A stretch of DNA of 64,000 nucleotides from Macrocybe gigantea (Eukaryota > Basidiomycota > Agaricomycetes > Agaricales > Callistosporiaceae): the NCBI GenBank assembly GCA_011319805.1, contig SJRY01000276.1, forward strand, positions 1-64,000, written 5' to 3'. The position numbers and the translations under genes were made by a program. Of this stretch, positions 33,810 through 44,763 are shown piece after piece. Positions within the stretch are counted from its first letter, which is position 1, and every line of letters begins with the position of its first letter. The notes under the pieces were generated by a model. It saw only the letters and a program-made list of their open reading frames with translations. It searched no databases and was not told the DNA's origin.

Positions 33810-36671
33810 TTATAGTGCCTCAATAATTTTTCTGACCTCCTTTGCTCTCTCCTTGAATCTCGCGAGTTCTCGCTCGCCGTCCCGTTTGAACTTATCGTAT
33901 TCGACTCCCATCTGATATCTGATCCACTCCTCTACTGTCATGTCGAGCTCCGCATCAGTCAAGGATTGCAATGGCGTGAAGGGCAATTTTGACAAAGCAG
34001 GAAAGATCAACGCGGGTGGTGGAGCTGAAGCGTTATTCTCAGGCTGAGAAGGAATGTCGGAAGGAGGCGTTTTGCGTGGCGGCGTCTTAGGCTCATCATC
34101 AGGAGGCTGGGAGTCACCGTCAGGCTGAGTGGCCTGAACTATGTCCGCATCTTCAACGTGCGCCGTATCATCTTCCTTCAAATCATGTTCCAGCGGTTTC
34201 CGAGGAGAGGGTGGAATGTCTGGTGGTCGTGGTGGTGAAGCCGTTGATTCTGGAACTTCCGGCAGTTCTGACAAATTTTCGGTCGTTGACTCCGGCGCCA
34301 GTGGCGGATCGGGTGAAGCGGATGCAACTGATTTCGCCTCCAGCTGTTCATGCTGTCGGCCGTCAACCTGCATTGCATCTTCATCATCAGAGATCTCCAC
34401 GACTTTGAGGTCTTTCCTGGTCGCTTCTGATTTCTTCGTCTTTATCGTCTTTGCGGTTCCACGAATCTGTGAAGATGGCTTTCTGGTTTTCGACGCTGGC
34501 TTTTGCGTTCGCGAGGTTTGCTCGACCTTATGCATACTGGCAGAGGTAGGGGTCGGGGACACCTGCATGACGTTGTCCTTGGCTGTATCCGTTGAACCGC
34601 CAGATGGCGGCTGCACATCAGCTGCAGTGATGTTTGTTTTGGGAGTTCGCTTTGGAACGAAAAGCGGAGAAAGCTCTTTCACCGTGGCAGGTGGAGCTTC
34701 GCCACCTCCTTGACTCGACGGAGGGGAAACCTCTGATTCTAAGAGGGCCTCACTGCCTTGAGCGACGTCACTGCTTTCAATTTTCCTCATCCTCGGCGCG
34801 GAGAGCGGGTTGTTCGAACTCTTGGAAGGAGGACGACCCAAGGTTTTGGACGTCGGCTTCTTTAGAGCAGAAGGAGACGCATCCCAGAGCTTGGAGCCGA
34901 ATGGCCCTCATGTTCTTGTTCCATTTCGTCGCTGCCCGTTTTGCTCATGGAACCAAATCGTTCTTCAGATGACTGTGAAGGAGCAGGCCCCGGCGGGTCT
35001 ACGGAAGAGTTGAGGACCAGATCATCGTCATCATCATCATTTGTGTGGAGAACCAGTTTGGCCTTTGATTTAGCCCGCGCTGATTTACGTTCGACCGGCT
35101 CGCTATCGTCAGCCATATCTTCCGATTCGGCGACTGGCACGTCCATCTCCTCACTATCTTTCTTTTTTGCTGTTCCTGAGGATGATTTCGAAGCGATAGA
35201 CTCCACTTTCTCCAGGTCGTCGACAGATTTCGACTTTGCAGTTTTCCCCTTGGCCTTACTTTTCGACGACTTTTTTGGCACTATTTCATTATCCTCATCA
35301 TCATCCTCTTCCACCGCAACGGGTGGCTCCGGGTCTTCGCGTTCTTCCTCAATTACCCTTGACTTGGTTGTTTTGCTTTTCGCCCTGGTTTTCGGCGCCT
35401 TCTTCAGCACCGGTTCATCTTCTCTTTCGCCGCCCTCTTCCACCGTCGGCTCCGGCAACTCCTGTTCCTCTTCTTCAATCGCCCTCGACTTCGTACTCTT
35501 GCCTTTTGTTGTCCGGGTCCTCGGCACCTTCTTCACCACTTCCTCGTCTTCTTCCGCCACAGTGCGTGCGACCGACTTCGACTTGGTCCTTGACGTTTGT
35601 CGACTGGGTGCCGCCGTCGCTCTCCTCTGCCTTCCCGACTTGGTTGGAGGCTCGGATTTCTGTCCCACCTGTTCGTCTTCCTCCACGTCATCAAGCTCAG
35701 GCTTCGGTTTAGATCTTGTAACTTTTCTAGATGTCTTCGTATTCGACGTTGACTTGGACTGTCTAGTGCTGGGTGCAGGTTCAGATTCGTCGTTGGCATC
35801 CTCATCAGGAGTTTTCGTTAGGATCGTCGTTTCCTTGTATCTTGACCGGGATTGAGTTCTGGAGGGTTGTTTGGCCACGGCTTCAAAAGAGGAAAAGAAG
35901 GGGCACGAGATCCCAAGTCTTTGGCCTCGTTTGCGATGTTCTTCCCTGTGCTTAGACTTGAGCATGAGCAACAGTAAAATTATGCACAGGATACTGACAT
36001 AGGATCATCTTCGACATCCCAGCCACTGAGGGATGTATTGCAGTAAAGACAAGTAGTTAAGTCGTCGTCGACGGCTTGAGGGGTATAAACGAAACCTGCA
36101 AGCGCCATCTTAAAGGAATGTGTCAGTTGCCTTCAATAGGACATGGATGAGGGAACAGCAGTTGCCTTTCGGGAATTAGCACCATGATTCTTGACTTTGT
36201 CATGGATCCATCCCTTGCCCACAGAGAAGGTTTCTAACCTTGCCCTTTCCATATTCTTGGACGTGGGCAGACGCGTCTTGTCAGTAAAGACAAATCTGGA
36301 ATTCGTTTGTGAACCGTGCATCGGGATTGGCCGCAGGATCATACCTGTCGTTATCGTCAAGGTCCTTCCGCAAACCGCACCGGACGCTTGCCCAACAACA
36401 GCTGTTCCCGCATTTTCCCCAATGAATATCAAATGGATCGTCCTCCGCCTCCCAGTCGCTCAATTGCTTGTCGCACATGAAACAACTCACATTGTCGCGA
36501 TCTTCGAAGCTTGGACTGTAATAGAACCCAGCTTCAGCGAGTGTTTCCGGGGTAGCAACGAATGTCTTCGGATGAGGCCATTTCAGAGAGACGAAAGAAG
36601 AAGGCTTTGAGGGATTTTTGACGCGCTTGGATTTGGAGAATGAGTCGATACGGTTCTGCAGGACTTCCATC
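33810..36671 (-). CDS. Bir1/survivin-like chromosomal passenger protein with two BIR domains
   Basis: Starting at MEVLQNRIDSFSKSKRVK, the first BIR (LKWPHPKTFVATPETLAEAGFYYSP...CFMCDKQLSDWEAEDDPFDIH..KC) is followed by a second (SVGKGWIHDKVK...MALAGFVYTP...CLYCNTSLSGWDVEDDP...CPFF). Each has the CxxC...H...C zinc ligands. A disordered charged tail of over 600 residues then carries imperfect repeats of about 45 residues. The C-terminus is a conserved helix (LTDAELDMTVEEWIRYQ ... FKERAKEVRKIIEAL). Tandem N-terminal BIRs and a long tail are typical of fungal Bir1, the survivin subunit of the chromosomal passenger complex with Aurora B/Ipl1 and INCENP/Sli15. One T seems missing near 34900; adding it joins the two tail exons. 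Long antisense frames here are composition artefacts. Confidence 0.88.
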
Positions 36672-36994
36672 GCAAAGCGAGTTGGAGTAGGTGGCGTGCC
36701 AGTGGGCGCTGAATATTTCAACACGTGTGTCACATCCACGTGATATCTCACATCGTTGTGACGACTTCAACATTTCATTCGCAGTTTGGTCCTGAATGGT
36801 CTAACTTTCTTCATTGCATCTGAAATTCTCCACGTTATGAAACGCTTGGCTGAAGCAAGACATACACTTGGCAAGACCGTTCTACTTTTTGACTGGGACT
36901 GAAGAATAGGAGCCATCCTTCACGGGCGGATCGTACTCCTATTTTCTTGATCGTACAAAATGCGTCACGGCGGCTATCTGACTCTCATGCGGAC
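36672..36994. promoter_or_regulatory. shared upstream region of Bir1 and the coiled-coil gene
   Basis: About 320 bases lie between two divergent starts and must contain both promoters. No specific motif is evident. An in-frame upstream ATG extension of Bir1 to about 36751 is possible but is less like other Bir1 N-termini. Confidence 0.45.
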
Positions 36995-38331
36995 ATGTTC
37001 GTACTCGTAAAGATTAAAACTTCTTCTCGAGCTTTATTCGCTCCCCTGTCCTTAAAGCCAGGCAGATCTTCAAGCTATCACAAGGTCTTGCACAAGCTGC
37101 GCCTCCTTCCGTCGTCTGTAGAACCACTCTCTTTTGCAGGATGGGAGGCAAAAATTGTGGCGAATATAGAAAAGCTCGACTCCGACGGCCAACAAGCACG
37201 AGACCTGCTTTTCGATTCCATGGTCAAGGAACTCGTGGTATACAAGGAGACATCGGGTACTACTAAAGAATACGTCCTTGCGGAAGTCATTTCCAACGAC
37301 AACGAGGCCCAGTTGTGTCTCCTTCGGTTTGAGCGCGCAAAGGTCAGACATAGGCAGAGCCTCGAGTCGCCGTCGGCACAGACGCCTTCTGTGTCAGCCT
37401 CTTCCTGCGGCGAAGGTCAAAGGGCATTGCCGACGATAGTAGAGATTCCTGGCCAGTCCAACCACGTACACCAGAACGCGTACCGAGCGTCTGCTTTGAG
37501 CGGGAACATGGATGCTTTTTCTACTCCATCCGGATCCTCATCATTAACGAGGCATGGTTCTATCTCCCGGAAAGTCGTCGTGGCCCGTGATACAGTGGTG
37601 AATTCGCGGGTCAAACTGACGGACAAACTCCTCAAACATGTCAAGTTTTCCCCAACCGAACGCCCGCACCTGATTGATCTTTTCATCGCCATGGAGGCTG
37701 TACACAATCACGAGGTTGTGCTGCAGCATCAATCACACTGGTTCGCCAACACATTTTCGTCTCTCCTCCAGATTCTGTTCCCGGGCCACACGTGCGGAAT
37801 CTCAAATGCTGGCAGAAAAGAGGGATACAAGCACATTACGCATGCATACGAGCGTCCCAAAGAAAAGTTGGACGATCTAGACAGCCTCGGTGCTGATTTC
37901 ATGGTTCGGAAGGAGCGACTTTTGCTAAAGGTGCTGATATTGGCTTTGCGCTCAGAGCTCCGAAATTATTGTGTTGACATCGTTCTATTCTTTGTTTTCA
38001 GCTCCAAAGTTTCAACGACGCTTCCGATCGTATTCGGGAAGCGCGGAATGCAAGAGGACCTTCTGCCATATCCATTCCATCATTGGAGCAAGTTACATCG
38101 GATGCGTTGAGAAAGGCTCACGAACAATTCCGCCAATCGGAATCACAACGTATTCTGGCAGAAAGAGAGCGATTTGAATCCGAAACGGGCCGAATACGAG
38201 CTGAGTTGGAGTGTATCAAGGCAGAGCAGAAGCTCGTGGAGGCTGAGGAATCGAATCGCATCTTGAGACAACAGCTAAATGACCTTGAAATGAAGACCAG
38301 GGGCCTAGCAATCAATCTACATGGAAATTGA
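36995..38331 (+). CDS. uncharacterised coiled-coil protein
   Basis: The first in-frame ATG is at 36995 (MFVLVKIKTSSRAL). Exon 1 encodes about 310 residues with a globular-looking N-terminal part (FAGWEAKIVANIEKLDS ... MVKELVVYKE) and a second helical part (DKLLKHVKFSPTERPHLIDL, AMEAVHNHEVVLQHQSHW). An intron at about 37930-38001 leads to a C-terminal exon that forms a strong coiled coil (QFRQSESQRILAERERFE ... ESNRILRQQLNDLEMK), ending at 38331. I do not recognise the family and see no targeting signal or membrane segment. Head-to-head placement with Bir1 may mean shared timing of expression, which is inference only. Confidence 0.65.
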
Positions 38332-38413
38332 ACGGTAGGAGACTTCAGCCATTGACATCTACGTCAGGAAGAAAATAGTACCATACATATTCTGCATTCC
38401 TTTACACATAATG

Positions 38414-39678
38414 CTACATATATTTGCATTCAGTATTTGCACTAGGATATACGACTAGATAAAGCACTGGGTATATTGCGACCCTGCTTCTACCTGGGTT
38501 ATGGGTTATGCCCGCTCGTCCCCTAGCTGCCCGTCCTAATCCTCGGGCACGCGAATTCGTGGACTTGCGGTTTTCTTCAAGTTGAGTGGGTGCAGAATCA
38601 ACATCCATGAACGCGCTTTCCTTTTCTTTCGAGGGCGGGTCATCACCTCTGCCTCTTCTTCCCTTTCCTCCTTTGCTCTTCCCCGATTTCGGTTCCGGGT
38701 ATTCTTTGGCGGGGTGAATAAAACCTCCTCTGTTACCTCCTCTGCCAAAGCGGACGGCGGACGGAACGAGCGATAACGAGTTCATCGTTTTGGTCAAGGT
38801 ATCCACGCCAGCATTGCCGTCAGATTGCAAGTCGGTTTCATGACGTGAAATCTTTTCATCCGGAGATGGAGGTACGGCTTCGTAAACGATTTGATCGTCG
38901 GAAGAAGGCATTTCCTGTTCATCCTTTCATCATCATCGTCTTCCTCATCCCCATCTTTGCCGGCGGGTTCATCTCCGCCTCCTACACCCTCATCTTCCCC
39001 TGTTCTGGGTTTCCATTGTCCTCTAATCATACTTGCCCCATCACCCCATTTCTTAAGCAGTCCACCTACACCTTTGTTCGTCACCGCGAAAAAATATTCC
39101 TTAGGATATCCATGTGCTTGAATGAGATGCAGCCTTCTCGCTTTTGGGGTGAGAAACAATCGGGGACATGTTGCAAGATGGCATGCAAACTATATATTGA
39201 ACGACGTTAAAATCTAGCAAGTCGATGGGATGAGAGCTGATCACGCACTATCTTTTCTCCTCTGTCTTTGCGCAAAGCGGCGATCGGATCGTGACACTCT
39301 GTTTGATGCTGGTAGCAATTTACGGGATGAGTGGATTGGCCAGCGCGAGATTATGCGATGAAAGACGAAACTCACCAGCTCCAGTAGCCGCGCGTCGGGA
39401 AAGACGGTGCCACACCCGCGCTGCTCGCACACGTGTGCGTGATATTTTGCGTAGTGCGCCTCGAGATCCTTCGTGCTGGCGAGAGGCGTCGGCCGATGAT
39501 TGCATGTCGGTGGCAGGGTGCACAGGAGAGGGTGGGCAGACGTCGGTTCTGATTCTCGCGTAGGGGTCGTTCGCGAGCTCTTCGTCGGCGGATATGCTGC
39601 GGGCCCGGACGCTAATATCGTCGCGGACGATGAGGACGACGCCGATGCTGTGCGATGTCGTTTGGAACTAAGTGACAT
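38414..39678 (-). CDS. C2H2 zinc-finger protein, ZNF511-like
   Basis: The start MSLSSKRHRTASAS (CAT 39676-39678) precedes a Ser-rich leader and three zinc-finger-like modules: CNHRPTPLASTKDLEAHYAKYH, then CEQRGCGTVFPDARLLEL-HQTECHD across the first intron, then FACHLATCPRLFLTPKARRLHLIQAHGYP. The repeated C-x4-C...H spacing and the terminal HGYPKEYFF are typical of the ZNF511 family, a conserved but poorly understood nuclear protein. A long acidic and Gly/Arg-rich tail follows (FGRGGNRGGF, GRAARGRAG). One A appears missing near 38936, at the junction of the acidic run and the tail; adding it yields one continuous frame to 38414. Molecular role is unknown, with RNA or DNA binding as the likely activity. 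Confidence 0.78.
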
Positions 39679-39923
39679 TGACAAGGAGTAGCTAAGGTGG
39701 AGTGCGCACAAAGTGCCACACTCTGCCAAAGTCTTCGATCAAAGCATCTCAAAAGGGTACATTTTGTTGTTTGTCACACATTTTCGATTTTCCGTGCTAA
39801 CGCTACGAATACAGTACGAGGGAGGGTCGCAGCTCGTGGTAAACAAGCTCTATCCAAAAAAACTTGAGCAACGGCGCGCCTTTTTGTAGAAACAGTAGAT
39901 CTCCTCCTACCTAAGACACAAAC
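39679..39923. other. short intergenic spacer
   Basis: This spacer separates the ZNF511-like start from the end of the small secreted protein gene. It contains no gene. The ZNF511-like promoter is expected here. Confidence 0.4.
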
Positions 39924-40280
39924 TCATTCCCAGCCGTACGTCTCCAGTGATCGTTCACCATACTGATACTCATTGTTATTATTGGCTCCGAGGCCATTGG
40001 CGAAACCCTGAATCAAAGCCGGCGCAGCGACCTTCGCGGCAATAAAACCCACATTGTGGGCGGTCTGTGCGGTGTTCGATGTCCGCCCGGTGTTCAGTGT
40101 CTGTCCGGTGCTCAATGTCTGTCCGGTGTTCAGTGTCTGTCCAGTGCTCGATGTCCGTCGTAGTCGTGGCGGGGGGGATGTCGGCCTCCGTATAGGACGT
40201 CGGTGTTCCACCACTGGCATGGCATGTGTGTACGCCAAAAGAAAAAGAGCGAGGAGTGCAGACAGAAAGAGAGAACGCAT
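39924..40280 (-). CDS. small secreted protein with six-residue tandem repeats
   Basis: A single exon of 118 codons begins MRSLFLSALLALFLLAYTHA, a clear signal peptide (ATG at 40280). A short basic, Pro-rich segment (RRPIRRPTSPPPRLRR) could be a processing site. It is followed by about five copies of a six-residue unit of the form T-G-Q-T-L-(N/S). The C-terminal 45 residues (AAKVAAPALIQGFANGLG...YGWE) are Gly/Asn/Tyr-rich. The size, secretion signal and repeats fit the class of small secreted or repeat-containing fungal proteins, some of which coat hyphae or act on hosts. No homology or activity can be claimed from the sequence alone. It has no cysteines in the mature part, unlike hydrophobins. 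Confidence 0.65.
   Translation of the reverse strand: MRSLFLSALLALFLLAYTHAMPVVEHRRPIRRPTSPPPRLRRTSSTGQTLNTGQTLSTGQTLNTGRTSNTAQTAHNVGFIAAKVAAPALIQGFANGLGANNNNEYQYGERSLETYGWE
40071..40157. repeat. 18-bp minisatellite inside the secreted-protein gene
   Basis: Four full units and one partial unit of an 18-base motif (ggtgttcagtgtctgtcc and variants) lie head to tail. On the minus strand each unit encodes one six-residue repeat of the protein. Unit length is a multiple of three, so copy-number changes would keep the frame open. Confidence 0.85.
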
Positions 40281-40945
40281 TTATGGATCAATGTGCGCAC
40301 AGCGCTGTCGATGTCGAAGACCAGCTTCTTGGGTGCGAAGGAAGAGGCACGTTTCCTTGTATATATACGTGCCCTGATGCATGTTTCGTACTCAAACCAA
40401 TTCGATAAATCAACACCTCTGTAGCGGAGGCTGAGATGGGAGGACTCAGTCAATCGCTCATGATGGTGTCCTGCGATTCGTAAAGAGGCTCATCTGAGCT
40501 AGTTGGGGTGTCGCCAGTCTCGGAAAATCCGAATATCTAACACTTTACCGCGCCAAGCGATGATGTTTGAACACCTGTGGAGCGGCATCGGTGACGAATT
40601 TCAAATATCACCACGCCGCGACCCGCCATAATTGGTCCCTAAAAGCTGTTAATACAGCTCGGTGTAGGTCCCCCCATAGACCATTGTTGATACCCAAGAT
40701 GAGAGGAGAGTAATAAGCATGAAAAGCATGAAGACTTGTTCAAACTCCGTAGCCAAAGTAAGCCTGATCATGTTTGACAGATGTGCTGTGCAATGTGCAC
40801 CCGTACTTGGCGTGATGGCCGAGGCTCGCCCTCCTCAAAGTGGTGTCGGTGCAGGTACAACTATGAGCAGGGCCTGCTGATGCACTTTTTCATGAAGATA
40901 TACACAAGACGGTGTGTGACCTATGAGGTGATCGCTGGTCGTGTA
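40281..40945. other. intergenic region between the secreted-protein and GatA genes
   Basis: This stretch should contain the promoter of the small secreted protein and the 3' region of GatA, both on the minus strand. The short frames on either strand show nothing recognisable. Confidence 0.5.
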
Positions 40946-42863
40946 CTAGTATTCGGTGAGTTCTTCGATAACTTCTCCAAGCCTCAACACCATTTCGTCA
41001 CATCCCCATTGGCCCACAACGCTAACGCCCACAGGCCAGCCGTCATCATCGTCAAACGCTGACCCTCGCAGGGCTGGCGGTACCGGACGCTTAATGCAGG
41101 TAGCCCTGCTAGAGAAGCTGGGACCGTCAGAACGTCCTGGACATACGTCTCCAATCCTGGCCGTTCTCTCAGAGGTGGCGCGGTGCGAATAGCAGAAGGG
41201 TGGAGGAGAACGTCTACGCCTTTCAAGTTGAGCTCTTGATTCAGTCCGGTGGAGAAATCGGGCAAACGGAACACATTGTTGAAGTCGTCCTTGATCAGTT
41301 GGCGGACACGTTGCGCTTGAAGAAAATAGTTGTCGAACGCACTAAATAATTATGTCTGAGATGCTGAGAACCGGACGAGTGAAAACACGCACTCTGCAGT
41401 CAATGCGTATGTTCCTAGTAAAATACGCTTTTGAACTTCGGATCCGAAAGCTTGAGAACGAGTTTGAGCGCGTGGCATTGACGTTGCGGAAAGATCGGAA
41501 TCTGAGGTAGGTTGAGCATGGTACCCTTTAAAACGAAATTTCACTGAATAGATGGTACAAAGAAGAGGGAAAAAAGCATACCATACTCTATCCCGTCGTA
41601 TCTTGCAAGGTTGCTACTTGCCTCAGCACAGGCAATGACATAATATGCACTAAGAGCATATGATGTCGAAGGCAATGATATGGGAACAATCATGGCTCCT
41701 ATCCGTCGAAGAGCGCTGATCACCCTTCGCGTTAATCGAGTAATGGCAGGAGATAGTTCCAATGGAAAATATTCCTGAGGAATGCCGACTCTCAATCTCC
41801 GGACAAAAGCGGAAGGGGAGGTGCGAGACAGTTCGTGCAATCGGGCCTGAGTATAATGGGATGACCGTTGCCGACTTTCGTCGCTACGCGCTGTTGGGTC
41901 CTTTTCGTCGTAGATGTTGAGGACGTCTGATGAATGGACCTTTAGCAATTCGTGCTTGTTACTAGGACCTGGCGCGTACCGAAAACAGCCCTAGCATCAG
42001 AAACTTTTGGTGACAAAATGCCGACACAATCCAGACTGTCCGCAAAAGAAACGACACCCCATCTGTACGATGCGAGAGTGAGAAGACGCACGCAATGTAT
42101 GTGCCACTCTTTTACCTACTAAGCAAACCATATGAGGGCTTCAATCCTACAACACCACAATAAGATGCGGGTAGACGAACAGAGCCGCCGGTATCGGTAC
42201 CTAGAGCGCTATCCTTGGACAAGAAACAAGAGTGTGACGATTTGACGTTTTCTGCGTGAAGGGAAATATTTACGCGTGGCAAATTCCAGCTGCTACAGCC
42301 GCTGCGCTTCCTCCAGAGCTTCCACCAGCAGACCTTGGTAGGGATTTCTCGCCTATCGGCACGTTGTACGGGTTCACCACAGGACCGTGGATCGAGTGAA
42401 TGTTGAGAGAACTGCATGCTGAGATGTGAGAAAAATGAAATAGCTTGGCAAGAGGGAGCATACCCCATGCCAAATTCGTCACAATTGGTCTTTCCGACAA
42501 GGTCAGCACCTGCGTCTCGCAACAAGCTTACGACCGTCGCGTCAAAAGGCGAAGTGAATTCTGGATGAGAGGATGAATTCGGGACAAGCTATGGGTTGCC
42601 ATTCATATTACGCAGATACCTTGCAACATCTTCGAAGAACAGGTAGTCGGCATAGACACTGTACAGATGTTGTCCTTGACGCCTATGGCCTGTCCAGACA
42701 ACGGACCAGAGCGCATAGGCTCTTCCGGGGGTGAAACGTGAACGAACGCATTAACGACCGAGTTCTTCTTATCAATCTCCGTTCGATAGTTTATGAGAGT
42801 AGCTGAAAAGACGCGTCGAATGCACCGAAATTTGGCTGGCCTCTGCGCTGAGGCCCTCAGCAT
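40946..42863 (-). CDS. mitochondrial glutamyl-tRNA(Gln) amidotransferase subunit A
   Basis: The amidase-signature core is clear. The catalytic lysine is in IGVKDNIC, the Gly/Ser motif reads [15 protein letters not shown], the second serine and substrate loop read [16 protein letters not shown], and [19 protein letters not shown] and AGLPALSV follow. GatA releases ammonia from glutamine and, with GatB and GatF/C, converts Glu-tRNA(Gln) to Gln-tRNA(Gln) in mitochondria. I chose the Met at 42863 because the next 20 residues are Arg-rich and acid-free ([20 protein letters not shown]), like a mitochondrial presequence; an upstream Met lies at 42917. Near 41095 one missing C truncates the frame; adding it gives the family's usual C-terminus ([13 protein letters not shown]...) and a stop at 40946. 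The start faces Mak11 across 124 bases. Confidence 0.88.
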
Positions 42864-42987
42864 TTCCAGGAAAAGTCTGAATGTGTTTGTGTGTTCCTGT
42901 TTGCTTAAGCCTTCCATCCCCTCCCGTTTTGGTAATGCCGATGTGGTGAACTGAAAAATCCTTTTTCTAAAGGAACATCCTGGATCG
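42864..42987. promoter_or_regulatory. compact bidirectional promoter of GatA and Mak11
   Basis: Only 124 bases separate the chosen divergent start codons, or 70 bases if GatA starts at 42917. Both genes must take their promoters and 5' leaders from this stretch or overlap each other's leader. Confidence 0.55.
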
Positions 42988-44696
42988 ATGGCGAGAAATA
43001 CCGAAAATCCTGGACCTGCGCAACGGGCTGCCAAGAAAGCCCGCATCAACTCAACGCCTATTAAAAATGCTACCCCCAGCTCCTCACGACCTACGGTTGC
43101 GAGAGCTGTTGCCGCAGATCAAACGACCATGTCTGCGAAAGAGAAAGCAAAGGCAAAGGCAGAAGCTAAAGACTATGATAGGACGCACCAAAACAGAACA
43201 GCTTCATCTGAAAAAACTCAACTCAAAACAGCCGCTGTGGAAGCGCCGTCAACCAATTTGCCTTCAACATTCAAGGTCATCGCAGGGTCGTACGAGAAAC
43301 TGCTGTATGGCTTGGAGGGCACAGTAACAGTGGACGACAGAGGACAGTGTCAATATCACCTCAAGCCCATCTTCGCGTTTCCTGCGCATGTGTCATGTAT
43401 TAAAGCTGTCGCAGCTTCGCCCAACGGCGGAAAATGGCTCGCGACAGGAAGTGCAGACGAAATAATCAAGATTTGGGACCTCAGACGGAGAAAAGAAGTC
43501 GGAGGTTTGATGCATCATGAAGGTAAGAACACTTAACTTTTGGTAACGCACGTAACATTGCCATGACACATTGAACGACAGGCTCTATAACGTGCTTGGA
43601 TTTCCTGTCTCGCTCTCATCTTCTGTCCGGTTCGGAAGACGGATCGCTGTGTCTATTTCACGCGCGGACTGGACCGTCTTACGTGCATTGAAAGGCACAA
43701 GGGGCGCGTCAATTCCGTCGCGGTTCACCCCTCGAGGAAAGTTGCATTGTCCGTTGGCAAGGACAGAGCATTGAGGATGTGGGATCTCATGAGAGGTAAA
43801 GGGTGCGCTAGCACAAAGCTCGGAAAAGGTACGGTTTGGTAGCAATTTTCCAAAGTCGCAGTCTTAGGGCTCCATCTAGAGGGCGAGATTGTTCGCTTCT
43901 CGATAGACGGCTCGATGTTCATCGTACAAGCCGGGTCGACGATTGACGTATATGACACCGTGAGTTCCGACAGCGTAACTCATCTCATCCGATTGCTGAG
44001 TCTATGCCAAGTCGATGACTCTGCGGCACACCATAAACCACCCCTCGCGCATACAAGACGTGCGGTACTGCAAGCCCACGACAGGAAAAGGGGACCTGCT
44101 GCTCGTAGCGGCGGAAGACAAGAAAGTCTTAATTTACAAGATGCCTGCAGATTCTCAAAAAGCTCCTGCCATCATTGCTGCTATGGTCGGCCATTCTAAT
44201 CGGTACACCCAATGTTTTCCTTCTGTATTAAGCAAATCCATAAATTACTTCATTATAGCGTGAAAGCAGTAGAACTCCTCGATATTGCATTGCCTTCGCC
44301 CTCGAGCCGCACTTCAACGACGATAGCATGCACAGCCTCCTCGGATGGGAAAATACACCTATATGACATGGCAGCCGTTCCACAGGACGATATCTCCCCA
44401 TCGCTGAGCCACCCGAAATCGGGCCATCGGCTGAGTATGACACGAAAAGGACGAGATTAACCTGCGTAGCGCTCGCAGACGGCGAACCAACAGATCAGGC
44501 TGGAAGGGTAAATGGAAAACGGAAACGAAATGATGCTTCAGACACCGAAGGCGCTGCCAGCGATGACGAAAACGACGACTTCGACGCAGAGGGGTCAGAT
44601 GAAGCCAGTGGAGTGGAGGAAAGCGAGGGTGAAGCGGAAGAGGAAGGCGAGAGCGAACAGGTGGAGGAGTTGGAGGAGGAAGGCGAGAATGTATAA
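42988..44696 (+). CDS. WD40 ribosome-biogenesis protein, Mak11/PAK1IP1 homologue
   Basis: After a basic N-terminus (QRAAKKARINST, KEKAKAKAEAKDY) the hallmark FKVIAGSYEKLLYGLEG opens the propeller. WD blades follow: WLATGSADEIIKIWDLR, SITCLDFLSRSHLLSGSEDGSL, VALSVGKDRALRMWDLMRG, IVRFSIDGSMFIVQAGSTIDVYD and LLLVAAEDKKVLIY. Position by position these match PAK1IP1/Mak11, a nucleolar factor needed for 60S subunit maturation. The C-terminus is a long acidic tail (SEGEAEEEGESEQ), common in nucleolar proteins. Breaks near 43667, 43696 and 44413 are each repaired by one added base and then read conserved residues. The gene is tail-to-tail with GPATCH1, 67 bases apart. Confidence 0.85.
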
Positions 44697-44763
44697 GGAG
44701 TGTGACGTGTGCTCATGATATCACCGACATGCCCTTGAGGAAACGAAATCATTCATTTTCGGA

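Noticed and set aside
34141..34713. Plus-strand frame of 190 codons opposite the Bir1 C-terminal exon
   Set aside because: Same reason: antisense composition artefact over a conserved minus-strand gene.
34941..35855. Plus-strand open frame of 304 codons opposite Bir1
   Set aside because: It is antisense to the charged Bir1 tail; its Ser-rich product simply mirrors the Lys/Glu codon bias of the real strand. It has no start context or domain.
40281..40945. CRISPR-like or other regular array near 40 kb
   Set aside because: The only regular repeat is the 18-bp coding minisatellite at 40071-40157, with no spacers.
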